Shown here in pieces: positions 36,087-44,507 of a stretch of DNA of 64,000 nt. Under the pieces are notes generated by a model that did not search any database, was not told the origin of the DNA, and worked only from the letters and a program-made list of their open reading frames with translations. The DNA lies in assembly GCF_000058485.1 (NCBI RefSeq), contig NC_008278.1, forward strand, positions 4,644,962 through 4,708,961. Reading direction: 5' to 3'. How positions within the stretch are numbered: position 1 is the stretch's first letter; each line of letters opens with the position of its first letter. Origin of the DNA: Frankia alni ACN14a (GTDB lineage Bacteria; Actinomycetota; Actinomycetes; Frankiales; Frankiaceae). The translations under genes and the position numbers were made by a program.

Positions 36087-39000
36087 ATGCGGCCCGGGGA
36101 ACCGGTGGGCGCACCGCCCGTGCGCGCGGTGGTCCCACCCACCCGGCTGAGCCAGGCGATCGTCCTGCGCGGGGGGCGGCGCGCGCCCTCCCGGGTCCTG
36201 TTCGGACCGCACGAGACCAACCTGGGCCGGGGGCGGGCGTTGTCCGAACGCCATGTCGCCTACTACGAGCGGCGGGCGGCGGGCGGCGCCGGCGTCATCG
36301 TCACCGAGACCGCCTCGGTGACCTCCGACGACTGGCCCTACGAACGGGCCCCCCTTGCCGCCGAGTGCGGGTCCGGCTGGGCGGCTGTGGCCCAGGCGGT
36401 CCGGCCGCACGGGACCGTGCTGCTGGCCGGTCTGGGCCATGCCGGCGGGCAGGGATCGAGCGCATGGTCGCAGCAGCCGCTGTGGGCCCCCTCCCCGGTG
36501 GCCGACGTGGTGAGCCGGGAGGTCCCAGCCGAACTGGACAGCAGCACGATCGCGAGCATCGTCGCGGGCTTCGCCGCCGGGGCCGGCCGGGCGGTGGCGG
36601 CCGGGCTCGACGGAGTGGAGATCGACGCCGGGGTGTTCTCCCTGCTGCGGCAGTTTCACTCGGGGTTGACCAACCGGCGTGGCGACGACTACGGCCGGGA
36701 CCGGCTCCGGCTGACCCGGGAGGTCCTGACGGCGGTCCGCGCGGCCGTCGGCGACACGCCCATCCTCGGCCTGCGGCTGTGCTGCGACGAGCTGGCGCCC
36801 TGGGCGGGCATCACCGCGGACCTGGCGGCCGGCCACGTCGGTGCACTGGCCGACCTTGTGGACCTGCTCGTCGTCGTCCGTGGCGGCCCGTTCGCGACGG
36901 GTGCGTACCGGCCCGATGCGGCCACCCCGCCGGCCTTCAACACCGATCTCGCCCGCCGGATGCGCCGCGCCGCCGCCGGCCGGGTGCCCATCGTCCTGCA
37001 GGGCAGCGTGGTGGACACCGCCGACGCCCAGCAGGCCCTCGACTCCGCGGCCGCCGACGTCGTGGAGATGACGCGCGCGCTCATCGCGGAGCCGGACCTG
37101 GTGGCGCTGGTCCGCGCGGGCCAGGGCCACCGGGTGCGTCCGTGCGTGTTGTGCAATCAGGCGTGCCAGGTCCGGGATGTCCGCAACCCACTGGTGAGCT
37201 GCATCGGCGAACCCGCGAGCGGCCACGAGACCGTCGAGCCCGGGCCCGGCGGACGCGCCGCGACACCGGTGGACGTCCTCGTCGTCGGCGGCGGCCCGGC
37301 CGGGCTGGAGGCTGCACGCGTGCTGGGCGCCCGCGGGCATCGGGTCCGACTCGCCGAACGCGGCGCCCACCTCGGCGGGACGCTGCGGATCGCCGCCCGT
37401 GGGCCCGGGCTCCACCGGCTCGCCGCGCTGGCCGACTGGTGGGCGGCCGAGTGCCGCCGCCTCGGGGTGCGGATCGACCTGGACACCGACATCGGCGTGG
37501 AGGAGATCGACCGGCAGCGGGCGGCCGGCGGCGTGGTGCTGCTCGCCACCGGCTCGGTCCCGGCGCCGCCCACCGCGCGGACCGACCTGCCCGCCCCCGA
37601 CGCCGACGCCACGACAGAGGTCCTCGACGTGGTCCACGTCCTGGCGGCGGGGCCGGCGGCCCTGCCGCAGGGGCCGGTGGTCGTGCATGACCCGCTCGGG
37701 GGTCCCGTGGGGGTGGCGACCGCGCACTGGCTGGCCGAGCTCGGCCGGCCGGTCACGATCGTGACGCCCGACCCGGTGGTGGGCGCCCGACTGGCCGCCG
37801 GCGATCTCGCGCCGGCGAACGTCCGGCTGGCCCGCGCGGGCGTCCGCCGGCAAGTGCGGACGTCGGTGCGCGCGATCGGTCCGGACGGGCTGGTACTGGA
37901 GGACGCCTGGACGGGCGAGCGGCAGATCCTCGCCTGCGCCGCGGTCGTCGACTGCGGTCCCCGGCTGCCGCGGGACACCCTGCACTCCCTCCGCCCGGAC
38001 CTGCCCCGGGCGGGGGACGCGATCGCGCCGCGGACCATCCTGGCGGCCGTCCTCGAGGGCCGTCGCCGAGCACGGGAGATCGGCGCCGACCGGCCCGACT
38101 CCCCCCGACCGGACCATGACCTCCCCCGCCCCGGCCGTGTTCGACCCCCCCGGTCGGATGATGCCCCGGGCGGGCCGACGGGGCCGCAGGGGCCGCAGAC
38201 GTCGGGCGGGCCCCGGAGGCCGCAGGGGCCGCACAGGGGTGGGGCTGCGGGGTCCGGCGGCGCGGGGGGTGGTGAGGCACCCGGGCTCCTCACCCCGCAG
38301 CGGATCGGGCCGCTGACACTGCACAACCGGATCGTGTTCTGCGCGCACCTGACGAACTACGCCGACGAGGGCCTGCCGAACGTCCGTCACGCCGCCTACT
38401 ACGCCGCCCGGGCAGCCGGCGGAACCGGGATGGTCATCACCGAGGAGCTCACCACCCATCCGGGCGACCGGCCCTACGAGAAGATGATCCGCGGTTTCGA
38501 TCCGGCGGTGATCCCCGGTCTGCGGCGGATCGCCGACGCGGTCCACGCCCACGGGGTACCGATCCTCGCCCAGCTCAATCACAACGGCGGGCAGTCCGCC
38601 TCGACCTACACCCGGCTGCCCGTCTGGGCGCCGAGCGCGGTGGCGGACCCGATGTTCCGCGAGGTGCCCAAGGCGCTGACGGAGTCGGAGATCGCCGAGG
38701 TGGTCGCCGGTTTCGCGCGCACGGCCGCACACGCCGCGGCGGGCGGGTTCGACGGCGTCGAGATACAGGGCTCGCACAGCTCCCTCATCCGCGGGTTCCT
38801 GGCGCCGGCGACGAACCGGCGCACCGACCACTACGGCGGCCCGCTCGCGAACAGGGCCCGACTGCTGCTGGAGGTCATCGAGGCGGTGCGGACCGCGATC
38901 GGCCCCGGCCGGGTCCTCGGCGTACGGCTGTGCGGAGACGACGGGGTCGAGGGGGGCATCACCCTCGCCGAGGCGGTCGCCGTCGCGACGATGGTCGAGG

Positions 39001-40391
39001 CCACCGGCGCGGTCGACTACCTCAACACGGCCATCGGGGTGGCGACCTCGACGCTGCCCCTGATCGTGCCGAGCATGCAGGTCCGCCCGGGCTACGCGGC
39101 GCACATCGCCGCGGCGATCCGGGCGGCGGTCGACCTGCCGGTCGTCGCCGTCGGCCGGTTCACCGACCCGGCGCAGGCCGAGCGGGTCCTGGCCGCCGGC
39201 CAGGCCGATCTCGTCGGGGTCGTCCGCGGTCAGATCGCCGACCCCGCCTTCGCCGCGACGGCCCGGGCAGGGGGGCGCGGCCGGAGTGGACGCGGCGACG
39301 ACGGCCGAGACCAGGACCACCGGCACCAGGAGGACCACCGGGAGCGGGACGACCGGTCTGGCGGCGGCACCTGCGTGGCCTGCAACCAGGAGTGTGTGGG
39401 CCGGACGGGGCGCAATCGCTGGCTGGGCTGCCTGGCCAACCCCCGGGCAGGCCGGGAGGCGGTGACGCTGGCGCCACCGCGTCGGCGCGGACGGCGGGTG
39501 TACGTCGTGGGGGGCGGCCCCGGGGGTCTGCGGGCCGCTGTCACCGCGGCCGCGCGCGGGCACCGCGTCACCGTGGTCGAGCGTGGCGATCGGCTTGGCG
39601 GCCAGATGCTCCTCGCCGCTCAGCTGCCCGGCCGCGGCGGGCTGCGCGCTCTGGTCGACGACCTCGCCGTCCGCCTTGGCGGGCTCGGCGTCGAGGTGCT
39701 GCTGGGTACCGTCGCCGACACCGATCTCCTGCACGCCGCCGGCCCCGACGCCGTCATCCTCGCCACCGGATCCCGACCGGCCCGGCCCGACTGGGCGGGT
39801 GACGATCCACGGATCGTCGGCGTGCGAGAGGTGCTGACCGGCCAGGCCCACCCGCGCGGGCGGGTGCTCGTGGTGGACAGCACGGGTTTCCACCAGGCCC
39901 CGTCGATGGCGGAGCTGCTCGCCGCCCGCGGCGCCGATGTGACGGTGATCAGCGACGCGATGGTCGTCGGCCAGGATCTCGGCCTCACCCTGGACCTGGA
40001 GCGGTGGAACCGACGAGCGGCCGCCCTCGGTGTCCGGCAGGCCGGCGACCTCGTGGTGACGGATGTCGGCGACGCCGGTCCCGCTCCGGCGGGATCCGCT
40101 CCGTGCGGTCCGCCCGACGCGTCCCGCCGCTCCGGTCGGGTGGGCCAGGCCGGTCGCGCGGACCATGCCGGCGAGCTGACGGTGAGCGTCACGCACCATC
40201 CCACCGGGGCGGTGCGGCGCCACGCGGTGGACTGGGTCGTCCATACCGAACCCCCCCGAGCGGAGGACTCGCTGTGGTCCACGCTCCGGGTGAATGCCCC
40301 GTTCGAGCTACACCGGGTCGGCGACTGCCTGGCCCCACGGCGCGCGCACGCCGCCATCCTCGAGGGTGACCGGGTGGCCCTCCTCCTTTGA
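36087..40391 (+). CDS. fused mycofactocin-associated FadH/OYE oxidoreductases 1 and 2
   Basis: A 1434-residue protein made of two complete FadH-type flavoenzymes in tandem. Each half has an old-yellow-enzyme FMN barrel, a 4Fe-4S Cys cluster and a FAD/NAD(P) domain. Half 1 (about 1-700) has the Cys set CVLCNQAC near 352 and VLVVGGGPAGLEAAR near 400. Half 2 (about 730-1434) starts LLTPQRIGPLTLHNRIVF, has CVACNQECVGRTGRNRWLGC near 1097 and VYVVGGGPGGLRAAV near 1139. The halves match the two OYE families normally encoded as separate genes beside mycofactocin genes. They reduce enals or enoates with NAD(P)H electrons. A Pro/Gly-rich linker (about 670-730) joins them. GAGGAG precedes the ATG. Confidence 0.9.
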   Translation: MRPGEPVGAPPVRAVVPPTRLSQAIVLRGGRRAPSRVLFGPHETNLGRGRALSERHVAYYERRAAGGAGVIVTETASVTSDDWPYERAPLAAECGSGWAAVAQAVRPHGTVLLAGLGHAGGQGSSAWSQQPLWAPSPVADVVSREVPAELDSSTIASIVAGFAAGAGRAVAAGLDGVEIDAGVFSLLRQFHSGLTNRRGDDYGRDRLRLTREVLTAVRAAVGDTPILGLRLCCDELAPWAGITADLAAGHVGALADLVDLLVVVRGGPFATGAYRPDAATPPAFNTDLARRMRRAAAGRVPIVLQGSVVDTADAQQALDSAAADVVEMTRALIAEPDLVALVRAGQGHRVRPCVLCNQACQVRDVRNPLVSCIGEPASGHETVEPGPGGRAATPVDVLVVGGGPAGLEAARVLGARGHRVRLAERGAHLGGTLRIAARGPGLHRLAALADWWAAECRRLGVRIDLDTDIGVEEIDRQRAAGGVVLLATGSVPAPPTARTDLPAPDADATTEVLDVVHVLAAGPAALPQGPVVVHDPLGGPVGVATAHWLAELGRPVTIVTPDPVVGARLAAGDLAPANVRLARAGVRRQVRTSVRAIGPDGLVLEDAWTGERQILACAAVVDCGPRLPRDTLHSLRPDLPRAGDAIAPRTILAAVLEGRRRAREIGADRPDSPRPDHDLPRPGRVRPPRSDDAPGGPTGPQGPQTSGGPRRPQGPHRGGAAGSGGAGGGEAPGLLTPQRIGPLTLHNRIVFCAHLTNYADEGLPNVRHAAYYAARAAGGTGMVITEELTTHPGDRPYEKMIRGFDPAVIPGLRRIADAVHAHGVPILAQLNHNGGQSASTYTRLPVWAPSAVADPMFREVPKALTESEIAEVVAGFARTAAHAAAGGFDGVEIQGSHSSLIRGFLAPATNRRTDHYGGPLANRARLLLEVIEAVRTAIGPGRVLGVRLCGDDGVEGGITLAEAVAVATMVEATGAVDYLNTAIGVATSTLPLIVPSMQVRPGYAAHIAAAIRAAVDLPVVAVGRFTDPAQAERVLAAGQADLVGVVRGQIADPAFAATARAGGRGRSGRGDDGRDQDHRHQEDHRERDDRSGGGTCVACNQECVGRTGRNRWLGCLANPRAGREAVTLAPPRRRGRRVYVVGGGPGGLRAAVTAAARGHRVTVVERGDRLGGQMLLAAQLPGRGGLRALVDDLAVRLGGLGVEVLLGTVADTDLLHAAGPDAVILATGSRPARPDWAGDDPRIVGVREVLTGQAHPRGRVLVVDSTGFHQAPSMAELLAARGADVTVISDAMVVGQDLGLTLDLERWNRRAAALGVRQAGDLVVTDVGDAGPAPAGSAPCGPPDASRRSGRVGQAGRADHAGELTVSVTHHPTGAVRRHAVDWVVHTEPPRAEDSLWSTLRVNAPFELHRVGDCLAPRRAHAAILEGDRVALLL

Positions 40392-40440
40392 GTAGCACGA
40401 GGCGGGAGTAGCCGAGGCGGCGGAGTAGCCCGAGGCGGCG
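40390..40440. repeat. 17-bp imperfect tandem repeat at a convergent junction
   Basis: Three units of GAGTAGCxCGAGGCGGCG lie between the 3' end of the OYE fusion gene and the 3' end of the flavin monooxygenase gene. The first unit includes the stop codon of the OYE gene. The monooxygenase tail beside it (EQPERAEQPEQAEL) is also repetitive. Confidence 0.7.
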
Positions 40441-40450
40441 GGGCCGCAGC

Positions 40451-41764
40451 TCATCGAGCCGCCCGCTCGGACAACTCGGCCTGCTCGGGCTGCTCAGCCC
40501 GCTCGGGCTGCTCGGCACGCGTCGCTACGGGTTCGCCCCGACGGCGGGCCAGGCACCAGCGGCCGCCCGAGTTCAGGCCGCGCAGAGCCCGGCGGACCGC
40601 CGGGACCTGGGTGGCACGGTGCACCCGGTAACGCCACGGCGGCTGCGGACCGTGACGCCCGGCCATCGCGTAGGCGAACGACACCGCGTCCAGGTGGCCG
40701 TCCCGGCCGCCCACCTCGTTGCTCTGCGCGTCGCCGTCCCGGCCGAGGTGGCGGTCCGCCTGCTCGAACCAGGTCATGCTGGTCCGCGCCGCCGCCTGCA
40801 CCGGGCGCAGCGCCAGCCGACCGCGGGCGTCGAAGGACCGCAGTGCGGCGGTCAGGTCGTCATCGTTGTCGTCGAGGATCCGCGCGAGCATGACCGCGTC
40901 GACGATCGCCAACGCCGTCCCGGATCCCAGGGTGAAGTGGGTCGTATGGGCGGCGTCCCCGAGCAGCACGACGTTGTCGTGGTACCACCGCTCGTTGCTG
41001 ATCTCGGAGAAGCGCTGCCAGCGGGCGGTCCGACCGCGGCACTGACTGATCAGGCCGTGGCCGTCCAACGGCTCGGCGAAGATCTTCTCCAGCTCTCGCA
41101 GGGTGTCGGCGTCGCCACGCCGGTCGAAGCCGAGCCCCGCCCAGGTCCGCGGGGTGCACTCGACGATGCACGTGCTCAGGCCCGCGCTGGACGGGTAGGC
41201 GTGGCACCAGATCCAGCCCGCCGGGGTGCGTTCGAAGTCGAAGGCGAAGGTGTCGAAGAACCGGTCCGTCCCCAGCCAGATGTAGGGATTGCTGCCGGTC
41301 GTGAGGCGGGTCCCGAACGGGTTTCCACCGGCCTGGCGCACCCGGCTGTTGGCGCCGTCGGCGGCCACGACCAGGTCGGCGTCGGCGAACGGAGGCAGAC
41401 CGTCGACCTCGTGGCGGTAGGAGATCCTCACCCCGAGTTCGGCCGCGCGCCGCGCGAGGATGTCCAGCAGCGTCGCCCGCTGCATGCTGAAGCCGTATCC
41501 GGCCAGGTAGGCCGCGCCCGCCCCCGCGACGCTGATGCGCTGCTCCTGCCAGAGAGTGGACTGCGCCCGGATCTGCCGCGCGCTGCGCGGATCGTTGCGG
41601 AAGAAGACGTCCAGCAGGTTGTCCCAGTAGACGACCCCCCAGCCGTAGGTGGCTCCCGGGGGGTCTCGTTCGATCACCGTGACCTCGTGTGCGGGATTGC
41701 GCAGCTTCGTCGAGATGGCGAAGTACAACCCCGCCGGTCCACCACCCACGCACACGACGCGCAT
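40451..41764 (-). CDS. FAD-dependent aromatic monooxygenase, VioD / anthraniloyl-CoA monooxygenase-like
   Basis: A 437-residue PHBH-type flavoprotein hydroxylase. It has the FAD dinucleotide motif VCVGGGPAGLYFA at residues 4-16, the DG motif VVAADGANSRVR and the GD motif VVLLGDAAHTTHFTLGSGTA. Segments such as GWGVVYWD, NPYIWLGTDRFFDTFAF and LSTCIVECTPRTW are shared with VioD (hydroxylates the indole ring in violacein synthesis) and with the N-terminal half of anthraniloyl-CoA monooxygenase. Aromatic or indole hydroxylation is therefore likely; the real substrate is open. The ATG has GGGAGG 7 bases upstream. It lies 231 bases after a Gly/Trp-rich peptide gene on the same strand and converges on an OYE gene. 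Confidence 0.82.
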   Translation of the reverse strand: MRVVCVGGGPAGLYFAISTKLRNPAHEVTVIERDPPGATYGWGVVYWDNLLDVFFRNDPRSARQIRAQSTLWQEQRISVAGAGAAYLAGYGFSMQRATLLDILARRAAELGVRISYRHEVDGLPPFADADLVVAADGANSRVRQAGGNPFGTRLTTGSNPYIWLGTDRFFDTFAFDFERTPAGWIWCHAYPSSAGLSTCIVECTPRTWAGLGFDRRGDADTLRELEKIFAEPLDGHGLISQCRGRTARWQRFSEISNERWYHDNVVLLGDAAHTTHFTLGSGTALAIVDAVMLARILDDNDDDLTAALRSFDARGRLALRPVQAAARTSMTWFEQADRHLGRDGDAQSNEVGGRDGHLDAVSFAYAMAGRHGPQPPWRYRVHRATQVPAVRRALRGLNSGGRWCLARRRGEPVATRAEQPERAEQPEQAELSERAAR

Positions 41765-41995
41765 ACCAGATCCTCCCGATCCGCACCCGCCTGGTCAGCG
41801 GTGCCCTACCGCGGCCCGAAAACGACGACATGGCGGCGGCCGACCGCTACGGCCGGTCCGTCGCCACCTCGTCCCCGGATGAACAGAACACTCGTGGTGG
41901 GTGTCGTGACAGTTGGTTGGAACGTTGGGCCGGACTTCTGACGACGGCCTGGCCAGCCGCTGGGCTGGCGCAGGTCGCCGCAGGTCGCCTCGGGG

Positions 41996-42205
41996 CTACC
42001 AGCCCCAGCCGCCGCCCCAACCACCCCAGCCGCCCCAGCCGCCTCCGCGGCCCCAGCGGCTCCAACCCCAGCCACCCCAACCACCCCAGCCGCTCCAGCC
42101 ACCCCAGCCGCCGCCCCAGCCGCCGACGAAGAAGCCGACGAAACCGGTCGCCTGCCGGAACGATCCCTGAGCCTGAAGGGCTGGTGCCTCATATGTTGCC
42201 TTCAT
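41996..42205 (-). CDS. RiPP-like precursor: lasso-type leader with Gly/Trp-repeat core
   Basis: A 69-residue peptide. Residues 1-21 (MKATYEAPALQAQGSFRQAT then G) contain the actinobacterial lasso-peptide leader pattern Y5-x2-P8-x-L10-x3-G14-x-F16-x3-T20. The rest, from GFVGFFVGG onward, is built of WGG, WGGG and WSGW units: 13 Trp in the last 40 residues, ending GGGWGW. It has only two Arg and no Asp, Glu, Cys or Lys. A lasso ring needs Asp or Glu at core position 7-9, so this core cannot form one. The ATG follows GGGGGGAA. No lasso cyclase, leader peptidase or RRE gene is in the window. The flavin monooxygenase gene downstream is the only enzyme candidate. Confidence 0.75.
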   Translation of the reverse strand: MKATYEAPALQAQGSFRQATGFVGFFVGGWGGGWGGWSGWGGWGGWGWSRWGRGGGWGGWGGWGGGWGW

Positions 42206-42530
42206 GCCGGGTTCCCCCCGTCTGCACTCGGATACCTTCTCCTGGGCATGCCCGGCCCTTGGTGTTCCTCGTTCAAGGCCGGATACACGACCTTCGACCG
42301 AGCAAATTCCATTCTGCTTCCTGCGGGTACATTGAGGGTTCACCCACGGTCCGTTGCAGCCGGTCGCAACGGCGTCCGCGGGTCTCTGCCGCCAGCGCCG
42401 GGGATCACCGCTGGTCGCGAGTCGCCGAGGAGAGACAATTCGCTCTATGGCGCTGTATGGCGACAAAGCCAGCGGAATTCGTCGACGCGCCGGGCTCCGG
42501 GACTGCACCCGGCCTGGTCCGAGCGGAGCG
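42206..42530. other. divergent region upstream of the Gly/Trp peptide gene
   Basis: 325 bases between the minus-strand peptide gene and the plus-strand hydrolase fragment. It is AT-richer than average around 42300-42340 (AGCAAATTCCATTCTG), so it is the likely promoter region of the peptide. No gene is supported. Confidence 0.5.
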
Positions 42531-42848
42531 ATGACGTCGCGCCAGTTCACGATCCGCGGCGGCGAGGCCAGGCTGCGCTGTGACGACACCGGCCGCGGTC
42601 CCGTCCTCATCTTTCTCAACGGTGCTTTCGGCACTCGGCGGGACTGGCGGCGTGTCCTGGACACAATCGGCGGCCGGTACCGATGCGTCACCTTCGACGC
42701 GCGCGGGCGTGGCAGGTCCTCACAGGCTCCCGAGTACTCCTTCGACGACGATCTCCGTGATGCCGCCCGCGTCGTCGACGCGGTCGGGACGGGTCGGCTG
42801 GCCGGGAGCCGGGGCAGCGCGACAGGGCGGCCGGGTTACCATAGGTAA
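42531..42848 (+). pseudogene. truncated alpha/beta-hydrolase gene
   Basis: A 105-codon frame with a normal alpha/beta-hydrolase beginning: GRGPVLIFLNGAFGTRRDWR (oxyanion-hole region), RYRCVTFDARGRGRSS and a typical DDDLRDAARVVDAVG helix. At the point where the nucleophile elbow GxSxG should follow, the sequence changes to SRGSATGRPGYHR and stops. Full-length relatives are about 250-280 residues, so the catalytic Ser, Asp and His are all missing. The break falls directly at a set of inverted repeats (42836-42930), so a deletion or rearrangement there is likely. Confidence 0.7.
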
Positions 42849-42851
42849 GCC

Positions 42852-42881
42852 CATCATCTGGGAGATCCTGTCCAGATGATG
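42852..42881. promoter_or_regulatory. 10-bp inverted repeat, possible operator
   Basis: CATCATCTGG, a 10-base spacer, then CCAGATGATG. The arms are perfect complements, and their centres are 20 bp apart, so a dimer could contact both from one face. It lies 350 bases upstream of the aminotransferase gene, in the only sizeable gap before it. A smaller palindrome TTACC-ATA-GGTAA is at 42836-42848. Confidence 0.55.
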
Positions 42882-42907
42882 AGATACCTGTCGGGAGAGG
42901 CCCCTGA

Positions 42908-42930
42908 GGGGACACCCCGCCGGTGTCCCC
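42908..42930. terminator. 9-bp perfect hairpin
   Basis: GGGGACACC, loop CCGCC, GGTGTCCCC. It follows the hydrolase remnant by 60 bases and could end its transcript. No T-run follows, so it may equally be a leader hairpin of the aminotransferase transcript. Confidence 0.5.
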
Positions 42931-43233
42931 GGCGGGCCGCGACAGTCGGTCGGCGTCGGGGACTCTGACGGCCCGCCCGCCGCCGCGACCCGGCCTGGCG
43001 GGCGGGCCGTCGACCCCGGCACCCGCCATCCCGCCACGCCGCCATCCCGCCACGCCGCACCCACCACGCCTTGCCCGGGAGCCCCCGCGACCCCTGCGCA
43101 CCTGACCGGGCGGCGGCCCGACCGCACGTCCCGCGGGCGGATCACGGCCGACGCCGATGGCAGCCGGCGCAGGCAGAGGCACGCAGCCGCCGGGCCGCGC
43201 CCACCCGTCCGCAGAAGGAATCGAGAAGCCGCC

Positions 43234-44439
43234 ATGACGACCGCCGCCGCCCCGCCGCAGCTCGCCGCCCGCGCCCGCGCGGTGCGCACCTCCCCGGTGC
43301 GCGAGATCCTCGCCCTGACCGCCCGGCCGGAGGTGATCTCCTTCGCCGGCGGTCTGCCGGCCCCCGAGCTGATCGACGCGGACGGCATCCGGCGCGCCTA
43401 CGACCAGGTGCTCACCGACGAGCCCCGGCGGGTGCTGCAGTACTCCACCACCGAGGGGGACCCCGATCTGCGGGCGGCGGTCGCCGCCCGCCTGGCCCGG
43501 CGCGGCCTGCCGACCGAGCCCGACCACCTGCTGGTCACCACCGGCTCCCAGCAGGCCCTGACGCTGCTCGCCGCCGCGCTGCTCGAACCCGGGGACGCCG
43601 TCGTGGTGGAGGACCCGACCTACCTCGCCGTGCTGCAGTGCTTCGGCTTCGCCGGGGCCCGGGTGTTCGCGGCCCCCACCGACGATCAGGGGATCATCCC
43701 CGACCGACTGGCAGACCTCGTCGCCCGGGAGCGCCCCCGGCTGCTGTACGTGGTGCCCACGTTCCAGAACCCCACCGGACGCACCATGGCCGCGGACCGC
43801 CGCCGCGCCGTCGCCGAGGTCGCCGCCCGGCAGGGCCTGTGGATCGTCGAGGACGACCCGTACGGCGAGCTGCGCTACGAGGGGACGGCGCAGCCGTGGA
43901 TCGCCTCGTACCCCGCCGCGGCCGATCGGACGGTGCTGCTCGGCAGCTTTTCCAAGACCATGGCCCCGGGCATGCGGCTGGGCTGGCTGCGCGCACCGGC
44001 GGCGCTGCGGCGCGCCTGCGTGATCGCCAAGCAGGCCGCGGACCTGCACACCTCGACCGTCGACCAGGCGGCCGCCGCCCGCTACCTGGCCGAGGCCGAC
44101 CTCGACGCCCACCTCGCCCGCATGTGCGCGGTGTACCGGGAACGGCGCGACGCGATGCTCGACGGGCTCGTCGGGGCGCTGCCGCCCGGTAGCTCCTGGA
44201 ACCGGCCCGAGGGCGGCATGTTCGTCTGGGCTCGTCTGCCCGCCGGATACGACGCCACCGCCCTGCTGCCCGCCGTGGTCGCCCACGACGTCGCCTACGT
44301 TCCCGGCGCCCCGTTCTTCGCCGGCGCGCCCGACCCGGCGGCGCTGCGCCTGTCGTTCACCACGCACGCGCCCGCGCGCATCGCCGAGGGGATGGCCCGC
44401 CTCGCCCGCGCCCTCGGCGGCCAGTCCGCGACCGGGTGA
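43234..44439 (+). CDS. PLP-dependent aminotransferase (class I/II, LysN/MocR-type)
   Basis: A 401-residue fold-type I aminotransferase. The N-terminal segment EVISFAGGLPAPELIDADGI is typical of the 2-aminoadipate/aromatic aminotransferase (LysN, AroH-like) group. The PLP lysine is in LGSFSKTMAPGMRLGW, and YVVPTFQNPTGRTM and VEDDPYGELRY hold the Asn, Asp and Tyr that contact PLP. It transfers amino groups between amino acids and 2-oxo acids; the preferred amino acid is not determinable. It converges on a dimethylargininase-like gene, so amino-acid catabolism is likely. The gene has no near co-directional partner. Confidence 0.88.
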   Translation: MTTAAAPPQLAARARAVRTSPVREILALTARPEVISFAGGLPAPELIDADGIRRAYDQVLTDEPRRVLQYSTTEGDPDLRAAVAARLARRGLPTEPDHLLVTTGSQQALTLLAAALLEPGDAVVVEDPTYLAVLQCFGFAGARVFAAPTDDQGIIPDRLADLVARERPRLLYVVPTFQNPTGRTMAADRRRAVAEVAARQGLWIVEDDPYGELRYEGTAQPWIASYPAAADRTVLLGSFSKTMAPGMRLGWLRAPAALRRACVIAKQAADLHTSTVDQAAAARYLAEADLDAHLARMCAVYRERRDAMLDGLVGALPPGSSWNRPEGGMFVWARLPAGYDATALLPAVVAHDVAYVPGAPFFAGAPDPAALRLSFTTHAPARIAEGMARLARALGGQSATG

Positions 44440-44507
44440 GGTCACCCGGCCCTCGCCCGCTGGGTTGCGTGCCGGGCGGGCAGCCGGGCCGCGCTGCGTG
44501 GCCGCGC

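Larger units (their letters stand above)
42849..43233. other. intergenic region upstream of the aminotransferase
   Basis: 385 bases without a gene. The first 80 bases hold the inverted repeats described separately; the rest is low-complexity C/G DNA (about 42960-43100) with ATCCCGCCACGCCGCC-type direct repeats. It must contain the aminotransferase promoter. Confidence 0.5.

Noticed and set aside
36069-40244. 1391-codon open frame antisense to the OYE fusion
   Set aside because: It mirrors the sense gene in high-GC DNA, is rich in Arg/Pro/Gly, and has no motif or ribosome site.
35314-40391. Presence of an mftA precursor (C-terminal VY) near mftR
   Set aside because: No short frame with the IDGMCGVY-type ending was found on either strand around the locus.
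41806-42192. Second peptide frame beside the Gly/Trp gene (128 codons, other frame)
   Set aside because: Simple Gly/Ala shadow of the repeat DNA with no ribosome site.
41996-42205. Gly/Trp peptide as a normal lasso peptide
   Set aside because: No Asp/Glu in the core for the isopeptide bond, and no lasso B/C genes in the window.
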